From positions 1 through 63,461 of the forward strand of contig JAGXLL010000012.1 in the NCBI GenBank assembly GCA_018334675.1: a stretch of DNA of 63,461 bases, in the 5' to 3' direction. Source of the DNA: Bacteroidales bacterium (GTDB lineage: Bacteria; Bacteroidota; Bacteroidia; Bacteroidales; UBA12077). The position numbers were made by a program, and so were the translations under genes. This document shows positions 55,327 to 63,461 of this stretch, in pieces (the stretch's first letter is position 1; each line of letters opens with the position of its first letter). The notes under the pieces are model-generated. The model did no database searches. It was not told the origin of the DNA and saw nothing but the letters and a program-made list of their open reading frames with translations.

Positions 55327-56167
55327 ATGGTCGCTCGTCTTCTTCACCACGATTGCTCAATGGGCTGCCGGCATTATGATCGCCGTTTTACCTTTTGTGT
55401 TTGCCAAAAATCAAAACAGGTTCGCCAAATTGAACCATACCGCCTTCTATTTCGCTGCCGGCCTCATTTTTGGGGCACTGGTTTTGTCGTTTTTTCATCT
55501 GAATAACCCGGTGAATGCTTTTTATGCTCTAGGCAACCTGGAAACATCATGGCTTAGCTGGGAGATATTGCTCGTATCCGTGTTTTTGTTTTGTCTTGTG
55601 CTTGTCAATCTTATTCTGCATATTAAAACCCCGGAGGCTATATACTACAAAACATTTATATTGGTAACGGCCATAATGGGTGTCATCATGGTGTACACCA
55701 TGTCACAATTATATATGATACCCACCGTGCCGGCCTGGAATGGTATCTCCACCATGATCGAATTTTATTCCACTGCCTTGCTCATGGGTGCCACTTTTGT
55801 CCTGGGGTTATCTTTTCACTACCGGACAAAAACGAATCAAAAGATTGCCCCGGCCAACAAGACCAGGGTAGTGGTTTCCATTGCCCTGCTGGCAGTTGTC
55901 CTCATCCTCATCAATGTTTTGTTCTTCAACCAGCCTGTAAAACAGGCCAATATAGCCTTTAAGCCGGAGCCTCTCAATCAATCCTTCCTGTTCTTACGCT
56001 GGATTACGATAGCCCTGGGGGCTGGCTCAATGTTTTATATCATTCATAAAAGAGACAGGTTGAAAAATATGCGGCTTGCCTTTTACCTGCCGTTTGCTTT
56101 CTTTCTCATTTCCGAACTGATAGCAAGAGCCGCTTTTTACGCCTCTTTTTACAGAATAGGTTTGTAA
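55313..56167 (+). CDS. Membrane anchor subunit, DmsC-like
   Basis: This 284-residue protein has eight membrane helices beginning with LHTEWSLVFFTTIAQWAAG. It should oxidise menaquinol and anchor the catalytic pair. The start lies 14 bases inside the preceding gene, with a strong GGAGG site ten bases before it. No DmsD/TorD chaperone gene is present in the window. Confidence 0.88.
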   Translation: MLHTEWSLVFFTTIAQWAAGIMIAVLPFVFAKNQNRFAKLNHTAFYFAAGLIFGALVLSFFHLNNPVNAFYALGNLETSWLSWEILLVSVFLFCLVLVNLILHIKTPEAIYYKTFILVTAIMGVIMVYTMSQLYMIPTVPAWNGISTMIEFYSTALLMGATFVLGLSFHYRTKTNQKIAPANKTRVVVSIALLAVVLILINVLFFNQPVKQANIAFKPEPLNQSFLFLRWITIALGAGSMFYIIHKRDRLKNMRLAFYLPFAFFLISELIARAAFYASFYRIGL

Positions 56168-56267
56168 ATGATTCATACCTGGATTGTCTTCACCGGAGGT
56201 AGTTTTACAAAGAGCGGAAATGAAACGCCCCGCCCTGGGGAGGTAACTGCCATACGACCAATATATT

Positions 56268-56411
56268 ATGCAAAAAATAACATATGAACAGCTCTACAAA
56301 CAAAGCATCAGAGAAATGTCGGTCCGGTCTTTAAAGCGGGTGTTACATCTAATCAGCACTTATGGGATAATCATTCATTCTAAAAAACAAATAGTGCTTT
56401 ATGGCGTATAA
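56268..56411 (+). CDS. Possible 47-residue small protein
   Basis: ATG-started frame with KITYEQLYKQSIREM and a basic middle, in the 290-base gap after the DmsC-like gene. Weak support: composition looks plausible but no family is recognised. The rest of the gap shows nothing. Confidence 0.25.
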   Translation: MQKITYEQLYKQSIREMSVRSLKRVLHLISTYGIIIHSKKQIVLYGV

Positions 56412-56457
56412 AGTCATATAAAAATATAATGCCAATCTTAATCACAAATAATAATAT

Positions 56458-57207
56458 ATGATTCATTTATCCCGACCCTCTAAAAATCTTGTTTTTGTAT
56501 CCATCCTATTGCTGACGCTTTCTGGCTGTGGAATAAGCCGTCATGCAGCATTGCCTGAAATTTCCAGTCAGCCGGTTGTTCGGGAATTTAAGCAGCCTTC
56601 CGGGTCCCAGGTGGACAGTTTAATGGAAAAATACGGGCACAATAAGATCTTTGTAGAAAAATTTAAGGAGCCAGCCTTAATTGCCTTATCCTATTATCCG
56701 GAATTGAAGGATGTAAACATCAAGTTTAAGTACTCGAAAGAAGCTACCACCATGGCAGCGAGGCCCGCCCCCCTTTCTCTTCTGTCTCCGGAGCGCCAGT
56801 ATCTCATCTTAATCAATGCCAGGAGAGATTTTGAAGGCATTTTTCTGGAGGATGTTCCTTTTAACGCTCAGATAGGAATCATTGGGCATGAGCTGGCCCA
56901 TATAGCCGATTATAACAATCACAACGTATGGGGTATTGCCGGAATATATTTTAGATACCTGGACAAAACACGCAGGGCACTATTTGAAAAGGAAATTGAC
57001 AAAGCCACGATAGAACGAGGGTTAGGCTGGCAAATCTATGACTGGGCTACCTACTCCATCCTTACAGACAATGGCTCGTCAGATGATTACAGAGTATTCA
57101 AGCAGGAGACCTATATGCACCCGGAACGAATAGAGCAGGTGATTTCTTATATTTCAAAATATGGAGACACCGGCTCCTCCATCCCCCAATCAGTGGCTTC
57201 CGAATAA
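56458..57207 (+). CDS. Lipoprotein with HExxH metalloprotease motif
   Basis: This 249-residue protein has a lipobox LSGC (about 21-24). IGIIGHELAHIADY carries the zinc-binding HExxH (about 144), preceded by RQYLILINARRDFEG and followed by FEKEIDKATIERGLG, which may supply the third ligand. Probably a periplasmic zinc peptidase; the substrate is unknown. Confidence 0.8.
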   Translation: MIHLSRPSKNLVFVSILLLTLSGCGISRHAALPEISSQPVVREFKQPSGSQVDSLMEKYGHNKIFVEKFKEPALIALSYYPELKDVNIKFKYSKEATTMAARPAPLSLLSPERQYLILINARRDFEGIFLEDVPFNAQIGIIGHELAHIADYNNHNVWGIAGIYFRYLDKTRRALFEKEIDKATIERGLGWQIYDWATYSILTDNGSSDDYRVFKQETYMHPERIEQVISYISKYGDTGSSIPQSVASE

Positions 57208-57449
57208 GCAAGAGAAAAGAATCCCTGAATAAGATGTCGCAAATTTCCAAATCTCGGATTTTGGAAAGGAAAAAATGGCAGGCTCATTCCGATTATTTTC
57301 AATAGCATAGATTTCGCTTTATTCCAATAACCGCCTTCAACCTGTTTATGGTGGGGAAAATTGGGATCCTCAAAAAGCGTCTCCGGAAACCGTTCTCTAA
57401 TACCCAAAAATTTATTTTACATTTGCCTTCTTGAAAAGCCAATGCCATA
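57208..57449. other. Intergenic region with promoter of the TPR lipoprotein gene
   Basis: Mostly featureless AT-rich sequence. TACATTTG at 57418-57425 matches TAnnTTTG, 24 bases before the ATG at 57450. Confidence 0.45.
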
Positions 57450-58325
57450 ATGAAATTCAGACACCTCATACCAGCTATAGCCATTGCACTGATTTTTCAG
57501 GCATGTGCAACTCAACAAGCCTCCAAGCAGGGGCAAAGCGCCTTTAAGAAGGGCGATTATGAAGCCGCACTTCAAAATTTTGAACAGGTCATTAAAAACA
57601 GGGAGGATGCGGGCAATAGTGCCGAGGCAGAGGTTTACTACAAGGCCGGAATAGCTGCCTGGGAGCTGGGCCAGACAAAAAAGGCCATCCGCTATCTGGA
57701 GAAAGCAGAATACCTGGAATACCCCTCGCCCAGGCTGTACACAACCCTGGCCAGGGCCGCCAAGTCCATCGACAACCTGTCCAAGGAGCTGGACGCACTG
57801 GAGAATTACCACGAGAAATACCCTGAGGGAGAGGCGATCGACTCTATGAGGGTACGCCTGTTTGAAACCTATGTGGAAAGCGAGAACTGGCAAAAGGCGG
57901 TGGATCTGTGGCCGGAGGTCAAGGACAGGGCCCAATCCGATGCCGACCTGCTTGCCGGATACCTGGCCGTCAATAAAAACCTGGAGCATGAAAAGGCAGC
58001 CAACAAGATAGCCGAAAAAATCCTGGAGCTGGAACCCGAAAACACTAAGGCCCTGGAATGGCTGGCCAAAAAATATTTCTGGCAGGCTGAAAACATGTAT
58101 GTGGAAGAAATGACCGCTTACAAAAACAACCGTACCACCAGCCAGTACAACCGGCTGCTCAACAAGCTGGATCAGGTTTATCCCACCTTCGAGCAGGCCC
58201 GCGGCTATTTCCTGAAATTGTACAAGCTGGATCCCAAACCTAAGTATGCCGATTTTCTGGGAAAAATCTACAAGCGCCTGCAGGAGGAACAAAAAGCCGA
58301 ATACTATTTCAATAAAACTGAATAG
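57450..58325 (+). CDS. TPR-repeat lipoprotein
   Basis: This 291-residue protein has a lipobox FQAC (about 16-19). The helical repeats that follow are TPR-like: GQSAFKKGDYEAALQNFEQV, AEVYYKAGIAAWELGQTKKA, LYTTLARAAKSIDNLSKELD and more to the end. It probably serves as a periplasmic scaffold, for example in outer-membrane or motility assembly. No partner is identified. Confidence 0.87.
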   Translation: MKFRHLIPAIAIALIFQACATQQASKQGQSAFKKGDYEAALQNFEQVIKNREDAGNSAEAEVYYKAGIAAWELGQTKKAIRYLEKAEYLEYPSPRLYTTLARAAKSIDNLSKELDALENYHEKYPEGEAIDSMRVRLFETYVESENWQKAVDLWPEVKDRAQSDADLLAGYLAVNKNLEHEKAANKIAEKILELEPENTKALEWLAKKYFWQAENMYVEEMTAYKNNRTTSQYNRLLNKLDQVYPTFEQARGYFLKLYKLDPKPKYADFLGKIYKRLQEEQKAEYYFNKTE

Positions 58326-58369
58326 CAGACAATTAAGGGCAATAACCCCTAAGCTAAAAGAAGCAAATT

Positions 58370-58531
58370 ATGGAACTCATTAAAATCATCGTTGCAATCA
58401 TCCTGCCACCCTTAGGCGTTTTTCTACAGGTGGGGCTAGGCAAGCATTTCTGGCTTAATATTCTTTTGACCCTACTCGGTTATATCCCCGGTATTGTACA
58501 TGGTGTTTGGGTTGTAGCAAAAGACAAATGA
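58370..58531 (+). CDS. Pmp3/YqaE-family small membrane protein
   Basis: A 53-residue protein too short for routine frame calling. Two hydrophobic helices (LIKIIVAIILPPLGVFLQVG and ILLTLLGYIPGIVHGVWVV) around GKHFWLN are the complete family signature. Pmp3 proteins sit in the plasma membrane and are linked to salt or cold stress in other organisms. Confidence 0.92.
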   Translation: MELIKIIVAIILPPLGVFLQVGLGKHFWLNILLTLLGYIPGIVHGVWVVAKDK

Positions 58532-58566
58532 TCTCATTTGCAAGCCGGTTGCATAAACTTTTTTAT

Positions 58567-58574
58567 TAGATTTG
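58567..58574 (+). promoter_or_regulatory. -7 promoter box of the His-rich protein and efflux genes
   Basis: TAGATTTG matches TAnnTTTG. It lies ahead of the ATG at 58617 and overlaps the longer candidate frame start at 58572, which is therefore rejected. Confidence 0.5.
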
Positions 58575-58616
58575 CCTTCTGATTATAAAGAAACAGGAAA
58601 CGCACATTTTAACCCG

Positions 58617-59006
58617 ATGATGAGCCCAGGTCATAAAATCAACCGCTTGTTTGTCACAGCAATCATTCTGATGCTTGGCTCGCATGCCCTGCTGCCCCAC
58701 CACCATCATTTCGATTCCCATTATTCGCACAATTACCGCCTGCCCCTTGATTCAAGCCATAATCACAGCGAGTCTGACCATCCTGCCTTCCACTGCCATG
58801 CTTTTAATCACCTGTTGGATAACGGCTATCATCACAAGCTGATTAAATTCATTCAATACCAGCCTCTCCTTGCTCCGGTCATTAGCGAAGGTCTGCCTTC
58901 CATAGGCCAACACACAATAATTAAGTGGGAAATTCCCGATATTCAGATTGCAGCTCAAGGCTACGATCATTTTTATTCTTTAAGAGACCCCCCTGTCCTT
59001 TCTTAA
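58617..59006 (+). CDS. Exported His-rich small protein upstream of the RND pump
   Basis: The protein has 129 residues from MMSPGHKINRL, with a signal-like helix (LFVTAIILMLGSHALL) followed by PHHHHFDSHYSHNYR and further His-rich motifs (SSHNHSESDHPAFHCHAF). The rest is mixed. This composition suggests binding of a transition metal in the periplasm, in line with the heavy-metal pump 234 bases downstream. The family is not named. Confidence 0.7.
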   Translation: MMSPGHKINRLFVTAIILMLGSHALLPHHHHFDSHYSHNYRLPLDSSHNHSESDHPAFHCHAFNHLLDNGYHHKLIKFIQYQPLLAPVISEGLPSIGQHTIIKWEIPDIQIAAQGYDHFYSLRDPPVLS

Positions 59007-59239
59007 TCTCCTTTTTTTATTCTGAATAATTCTTCCGGTTTCATCTCACGGTTGAAAACCGATATTGGGATTACGCTGCAGGTGAAAATTGTATTTCCAT
59101 GAACCTGGCATGGCCCGGAGGAACAAGTGTAACCGGTCACTAAATCTTTCAGGTAACCCGGTGAAACCGGAAATTATGCACAGCTACATTCAGAAAATAA
59201 ACATAAAATCATCTCACATAACAGGACAAAAAAAGCAAC

Positions 59240-62200
59240 ATGATCCACAAAATCATCTCATTTTCAGTCAAAAATAAGTTCATCATCGGTTTGTTCATTT
59301 TTGCATGGATTGGATGGGGCATTTATTCGGCGCTGAATTTGCCATTGAACACCCTGCCCGATTTGACCAACAACCAGGTGAAGGTAACCACTTATACGCC
59401 CGACCTGGCCACCGAAGAGGTAGAGCGGCTGATCACCTATCCCATCGAGCTTGAGATGGGTAATCTGCCGGGATTGAAGGAGATCCGATCTGTCTCGAAG
59501 TTCGGGTTGTCGGACATCACCCTGGTATTTGAAGAAGATATGGGAATGTATAAGCCCCGCCAGCTGGTGAAGGAAAAACTGAAAAGCGCTGAAAAGAAAC
59601 TGCCTGCAGGTGCCGGGGAGCCCACCATGGGTCCCATGACCTCCGGCCTGGGTGAGATCTACCAGTATGTGCTTTCAACCAAACCGGGTTATGATACAGC
59701 CTACAGTGCCATGGACCTGAGGGTGATCCAGGACTGGATCGTCAAAAAAGAATTGATCAATATTCCCGGAGTGGTAGGTGTGAACACCATGGGCGGTTAC
59801 CTGAAGCAATATGAGGTAGCGGTAAACCCGGACCGTCTGAAAAGCTTCAACCTCACCATCACCGACATCTATGAAGCCTTAAAAAAGAACAACGCCAACA
59901 CGGGTGGCAGTTACATAGAGAAGAACAGGCAGGCCTATTTTGTGCGGGGCCAGGGGCTGACCCAATCCCTGGAAGACATCCGCAACATCGTGCTTAAAAA
60001 TGACCGGGGCACGCCCCTGCAGATAGGCGATGTGGCCACCGTGCAGTATGGCCATGCACCGCGTTTTGGCGCTTTTACATACAACGGGCAGGGTGAGGCG
60101 GTTGGCGGGAAGATCATGATGCTGCGGGGCGAAAATCCCGCTCAGGTCATCGCCAACGTAAAGCAAAGGCTGCCCCGGGTAAAAGAAGCCCTGCCGGAAG
60201 GTGTAGAGATGAAACCCTTTCTTGACCGTTCCACGCTCATTGGTAAGACGACCCACACGGTAACAGAGAACCTTGCATTGGGTGCCTTAATTGTCATTTT
60301 TGTGTTGATCCTGCTGATGGGCAGTTTCCGATCGGGGTTGATCACTGCATCGGTCATTCCCCTCTCTCTGCTTTTTGCCCTGGGCATCATGTATACCTTT
60401 GATTTCTCGGCCAACCTGATCAGCCTGGGGGCCATCGATTTTGGGATCATCATCGATGGGGCGGTGATCATCATAGAGTTTACGGTCTTTCAAATAAGCC
60501 GGCATGTCCAATCCCTGAGAAATCTGAAAGGCAAAGAATTGCAGAGCAAGGTCAACGAGCTCACCATCTGGTCGTCGAGCCGGATGATGCGCACCGCCTT
60601 CTTTGGACAGATGATCATCCTGATCGTCTTCATCCCCATTCTCACCCTTACCGGGCAGGAAGGGGATATGTTCCGGCCCATGGCCATTGCTTTCGGCTCG
60701 GCACTGATAGGGGCCATCATTCTGTGTTTGACCTATGTGCCCATGATGTCGGCCCTGTTCCTTCGTCCGGAAAAGTCCGACAAGCCCCGTTTTGCCGACC
60801 GGATCATCAACCGGATCCGCAACGGGTACCAGGCTCTACTGAAGAGGGCACTGCGCTTCAGATATGCCATAACCACCGTGATTATTCTGATGCTTGTTGG
60901 GGCAATCCTTGTTTTCGGCCGCCTGGGGGCTGTATTTATTCCCCAGCTTGATGAGGGCGATTTTGCCATACACCCCATCCTGCAACCAGGCACTTCACTC
61001 AGCGAGACAGTGGCGATCAACACCAAACTGGAAAATGTGCTTCTCACCGAATTTCCGGATGAGGTAGACCAGGTGGCCACCAAGATCGGGACCGGTGAGA
61101 TACCGACCGATCCCATGTCGCTGGAGATGGCCAAGATGATTATCAATCTCAACCCGAAGGAAGCCTGGCAACGCGCTGAAACCAAAGAGGAGCTTGCCAG
61201 CCAGATGAAACAGGAGATCTCGGCCACCATCCCGGGGGTGAGCTTCTTCTTTTCACAGCCCATTGAAATGCTCTTCAAACACCTGACAACCGGATCTACG
61301 GCCGATATCCTGATGAATATCTACGGCACCAACCTGGACACCCTGTATCATTACGGACAAAAAGCCAGGGGCATCATCCGTGACATACCGGGCGCCGGCG
61401 ACCTCAACGTTCAAAAGGTCATTGGCCTGCCCCAGATCGTCATTGAATACGACCGGGATAAACTGGCCCAGTATGGCCTGGATATCGAAAAGGTGAATCG
61501 CACCATCCAGGCCGGCTATTCCGGTGCAAAGGCAGGTATCATCTATGAGGGAGAAAGACAGTTTTCCCAGGTGGTACGGTTTAAAAAAGCGCATCGCAAT
61601 GACCCGGGCTCGATTGGGAAACTGTATATTAAACGACCGAATGGTCAGCAGGTGCAGCTCAAGGAAGTAGCGGATATCCGCATGCAGACCGGACCAGCCT
61701 CCATCTCACGCGAGGCGGTCAAGAGAAAGATAGAGGTAGATGTGAATGTGGGCGACAGGGATACCGAATCCTTCATCCAGGCGGTACAAAAGGAGCTGTC
61801 GGAAAAGCTTGATTTGCCCAGGGGATACAACATCACCTATGAAGGGGAATTCGAAAGCCTTCAGCGTGCCAGGAAACGCCTGTCCTGGGTGGTACCCCTG
61901 GTGCTGGCTTTCATCTTCACCCTGTTGTATTTCACCTTCAACTCCTTCAAACAGGCCTTGCTGGTCTTCTCGGCCGTGCCCCTGGCGGCTATCGGGGGAG
62001 TGTTCTCCCTGTGGATCCGGGGTATGCCCTTTAGCATCTCGGCAGGCGTGGGTTTCATTGCCCTCTTTGGTATAGCGGTATTGAACGGGGTGGTTTTGAT
62101 GAGTTTCTTCAATGAGCTCAAGGCAGAGGGGATGAGCAATGTGTTCCGGCGCATCTATCACGGAACGGACATGAGGCTGCGACCGGTCATACTCACCGCC

Positions 62201-63461
62201 CTCACTGATGTCCTGGGTTTCCTTCCCATGGCTGTGTCCACATCTTCAGGAGCAGAAGTGCAAAGACCTCTGGCCACTGTGGTGGTAGGGGGTCTGGTGA
62301 CAGCCACCCTGCTTACCCTGGTATTGTTGCCCATCATCTACTCCTTCAGTGAAAGGATGCATAAAGTGCCTTCGCTGTCCCAAATCGCATCACGAACAAA
62401 GAAACGTATGAATGGAAAATTTCTGACCACAGGCCTGATCATCCTGCTGGGCCTTCTTCCGGGGAGGATTCTCTCGCAGGAGCCGGGCAAACAGCCGGTT
62501 CAAATCGACAATGCCGAACAAGCCATTGAGATGGCCCTGGAAAATCATCCTTCCATCAAAGCGGGTGATCTCCAGGTGAAACAACAGCAAAAGCTGAAAA
62601 ATGCAGCGTGGGATTTTTCCGATGCCAAATTAGCCTATGAAAAGGAAAACAATGAAACGGGTATGCAAAGCTGGTCTATTGAGCAGGAAATGAAGAATCC
62701 CATGGAGTATCTGGCAAGAAACAAATTAGCCCGACAGCGCATCGTGCAAAGCAAAAAGCAGTTGGAAAAGAAGAAGGCTGTCCTGATCCGGGAGGTCCGT
62801 TCGGCCTACCTGAACGTGCTTTATGCCAAGGAAAAAATAAAGCTTCTTGACCGGCTGCAGGATATCTTCAGCGATCTGAACAGGGCGGGTGAACTCCGCT
62901 ACGAAACGGGCGATGTTTCTTATCTCGAAAAGGTATCGACCCAGGCAAAATACAAAGAGATTCGTGTGAACAAGGAAGAAGCATACAACCGGCTGGCCGG
63001 TAATAAAAATACCCTGAGGAATAAATTGTATATAAGCGATTCCATCAAACTGACGGAAAACACCCTGAATAAATTGAGACCGGAAAAGGCTTATTCAGGG
63101 GCTGATTCGCTGGCTTCCAATCCGGATGTGGCACTTTATAAACAACGATGGGAAACGAAGCAGGCAGAGCGCCAGAGCATAAAATCCACCTCCTGGCCCG
63201 ATCCTTTTTTTCGATACAGCCGCAAAAATTTTACCGGTAACAGCAGTTTTTCATCTATTGAGTTGGGAATCAGGCTTCCTTTGGACCTATGGGCAGAGAC
63301 AGGCAGGAACCAGGCTGCTGAGCTAGCGGCCAGGGAATCCTACCAGAATTACCAGGAAGTGGAGAGCGACCGGATTACCGCCTATCGCAACATCCTGGAA
63401 AACCTGCAGACCTACAGCCGGCAGTTGAAGTATTTTGAGGAAAGCCGGCTGAAGGAAGCGG
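59240..63461 (+). CDS. CzcA/CusA-type heavy-metal RND pump fused to a TolC-like domain (partial)
   Basis: Open without a stop from the ATG at 59240 to the window edge (over 1400 codons), which is why it cannot be closed here. Residues about 1-1040 are a heavy-metal RND pump: two halves with pore domains, and the proton-relay motif IDFGIIIDGAVIIIE (about 395-410) of CzcA. After TKKR, a second signal-like segment starts at Met1057 (62408), FLTTGLIILLGLLPGRILSQ, followed by a TolC-type domain: AEQAIEMALENHPSIKAGD, VRSAYLNVLYAKEKI and LSQ-like helices. Substrate ions are probably Cu/Ag or Co/Zn/Cd. The membrane-fusion subunit is expected downstream, outside the window. Confidence 0.9.
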   Translation, partial: MIHKIISFSVKNKFIIGLFIFAWIGWGIYSALNLPLNTLPDLTNNQVKVTTYTPDLATEEVERLITYPIELEMGNLPGLKEIRSVSKFGLSDITLVFEEDMGMYKPRQLVKEKLKSAEKKLPAGAGEPTMGPMTSGLGEIYQYVLSTKPGYDTAYSAMDLRVIQDWIVKKELINIPGVVGVNTMGGYLKQYEVAVNPDRLKSFNLTITDIYEALKKNNANTGGSYIEKNRQAYFVRGQGLTQSLEDIRNIVLKNDRGTPLQIGDVATVQYGHAPRFGAFTYNGQGEAVGGKIMMLRGENPAQVIANVKQRLPRVKEALPEGVEMKPFLDRSTLIGKTTHTVTENLALGALIVIFVLILLMGSFRSGLITASVIPLSLLFALGIMYTFDFSANLISLGAIDFGIIIDGAVIIIEFTVFQISRHVQSLRNLKGKELQSKVNELTIWSSSRMMRTAFFGQMIILIVFIPILTLTGQEGDMFRPMAIAFGSALIGAIILCLTYVPMMSALFLRPEKSDKPRFADRIINRIRNGYQALLKRALRFRYAITTVIILMLVGAILVFGRLGAVFIPQLDEGDFAIHPILQPGTSLSETVAINTKLENVLLTEFPDEVDQVATKIGTGEIPTDPMSLEMAKMIINLNPKEAWQRAETKEELASQMKQEISATIPGVSFFFSQPIEMLFKHLTTGSTADILMNIYGTNLDTLYHYGQKARGIIRDIPGAGDLNVQKVIGLPQIVIEYDRDKLAQYGLDIEKVNRTIQAGYSGAKAGIIYEGERQFSQVVRFKKAHRNDPGSIGKLYIKRPNGQQVQLKEVADIRMQTGPASISREAVKRKIEVDVNVGDRDTESFIQAVQKELSEKLDLPRGYNITYEGEFESLQRARKRLSWVVPLVLAFIFTLLYFTFNSFKQALLVFSAVPLAAIGGVFSLWIRGMPFSISAGVGFIALFGIAVLNGVVLMSFFNELKAEGMSNVFRRIYHGTDMRLRPVILTALTDVLGFLPMAVSTSSGAEVQRPLATVVVGGLVTATLLTLVLLPIIYSFSERMHKVPSLSQIASRTKKRMNGKFLTTGLIILLGLLPGRILSQEPGKQPVQIDNAEQAIEMALENHPSIKAGDLQVKQQQKLKNAAWDFSDAKLAYEKENNETGMQSWSIEQEMKNPMEYLARNKLARQRIVQSKKQLEKKKAVLIREVRSAYLNVLYAKEKIKLLDRLQDIFSDLNRAGELRYETGDVSYLEKVSTQAKYKEIRVNKEEAYNRLAGNKNTLRNKLYISDSIKLTENTLNKLRPEKAYSGADSLASNPDVALYKQRWETKQAERQSIKSTSWPDPFFRYSRKNFTGNSSFSSIELGIRLPLDLWAETGRNQAAELAARESYQNYQEVESDRITAYRNILENLQTYSRQLKYFEESRLKEA

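Noticed and set aside
59089-59277. 62-codon frame before the RND gene
   Set aside because: It overlaps the start of the well-supported pump gene and shows no family features.
1-63461. CRISPR array, rRNA operon, IS element with transposase, or riboswitch
   Set aside because: No regularly spaced direct repeats, rRNA sequence, transposase motifs or conserved riboswitch core were noticed on reading both strands; a covariance-model search was not possible.

Overview
The window looks like a chromosomal segment of a member of the Bacteroidota, most likely an anaerobic or facultative Bacteroidales/Marinilabiliales-type bacterium. The reasons are: promoter boxes of the TAnnTTTG class recur upstream of genes; the set amn - holA - rhomboid - class IV aminotransferase sits beside a small HsdR_N protein and a YqgE gene; there are PD40, DUF1573 and SUMF1-fold secreted proteins; and a CzcA-type RND pump is fused in frame to a TolC-like domain. 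All of this is reading by eye; no database search was run.

Layout. 1-160: tRNA-Val and its terminator. 0.3-4.8 kb: secreted or membrane accessory proteins (SUMF1-fold, YIP1, SGNH hydrolase, SAM hydrolase of the DUF62 family, SagB-type oxidoreductase). 4.9-19.1 kb: mostly housekeeping genes (dnaG, UspA, BCCT transporter, SDR, folC, nitroreductase, PIN-PhoH, SixA-like phosphatase, mtaB, inositol monophosphatase, lipid A-type acyltransferase, PLP aminotransferase), interrupted by a shrunken Ppx/GppA remnant at 14.3 kb. 19.2-22.9 kb: a 1005-residue PD40 surface protein and a GNAT. 22.9-27.3 kb: the amn/holA block. 27.5-39.5 kb: NhaC-type antiporter with an unusual exported N-terminal domain, glutamine synthetase-family protein, valS, DUF1573 protein, aspartate-type aminotransferase, a GH3 glycosidase flanked by two near-identical terminators, and a nucleoid-associated protein.

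39.5-47.5 kb is the accessory stretch. It is visibly richer in A+T and contains a gene killed by two in-frame stops, a frameshifted fragment of a solute-binding protein, two copies of a degenerate repeat of about 85-90 bp, small orphan genes, and two tandem yefM-yoeB toxin-antitoxin modules with palindromic operators over their promoters. A PAS histidine kinase and a DEAD-box helicase lie inside it.

47.5-63.5 kb: a dipeptidyl peptidase IV-type S9 peptidase; a three-part membrane protein that reads as an ECF-like S domain, an EcfT-like domain and a THEP1-type NTPase in one chain; directly downstream a Tat-exported molybdopterin oxidoreductase with Fe-S and membrane subunits (DmsABC-like); two lipoproteins (HExxH and TPR); a 53-residue Pmp3/YqaE protein; a His-rich exported protein; and the RND-TolC fusion, which runs off the right edge.

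The best candidate for something undescribed is the S-T-THEP1 fusion next to the molybdoenzyme operon: it looks like a one-polypeptide relative of an ECF transporter in which the ABC ATPases are replaced by a different NTPase.
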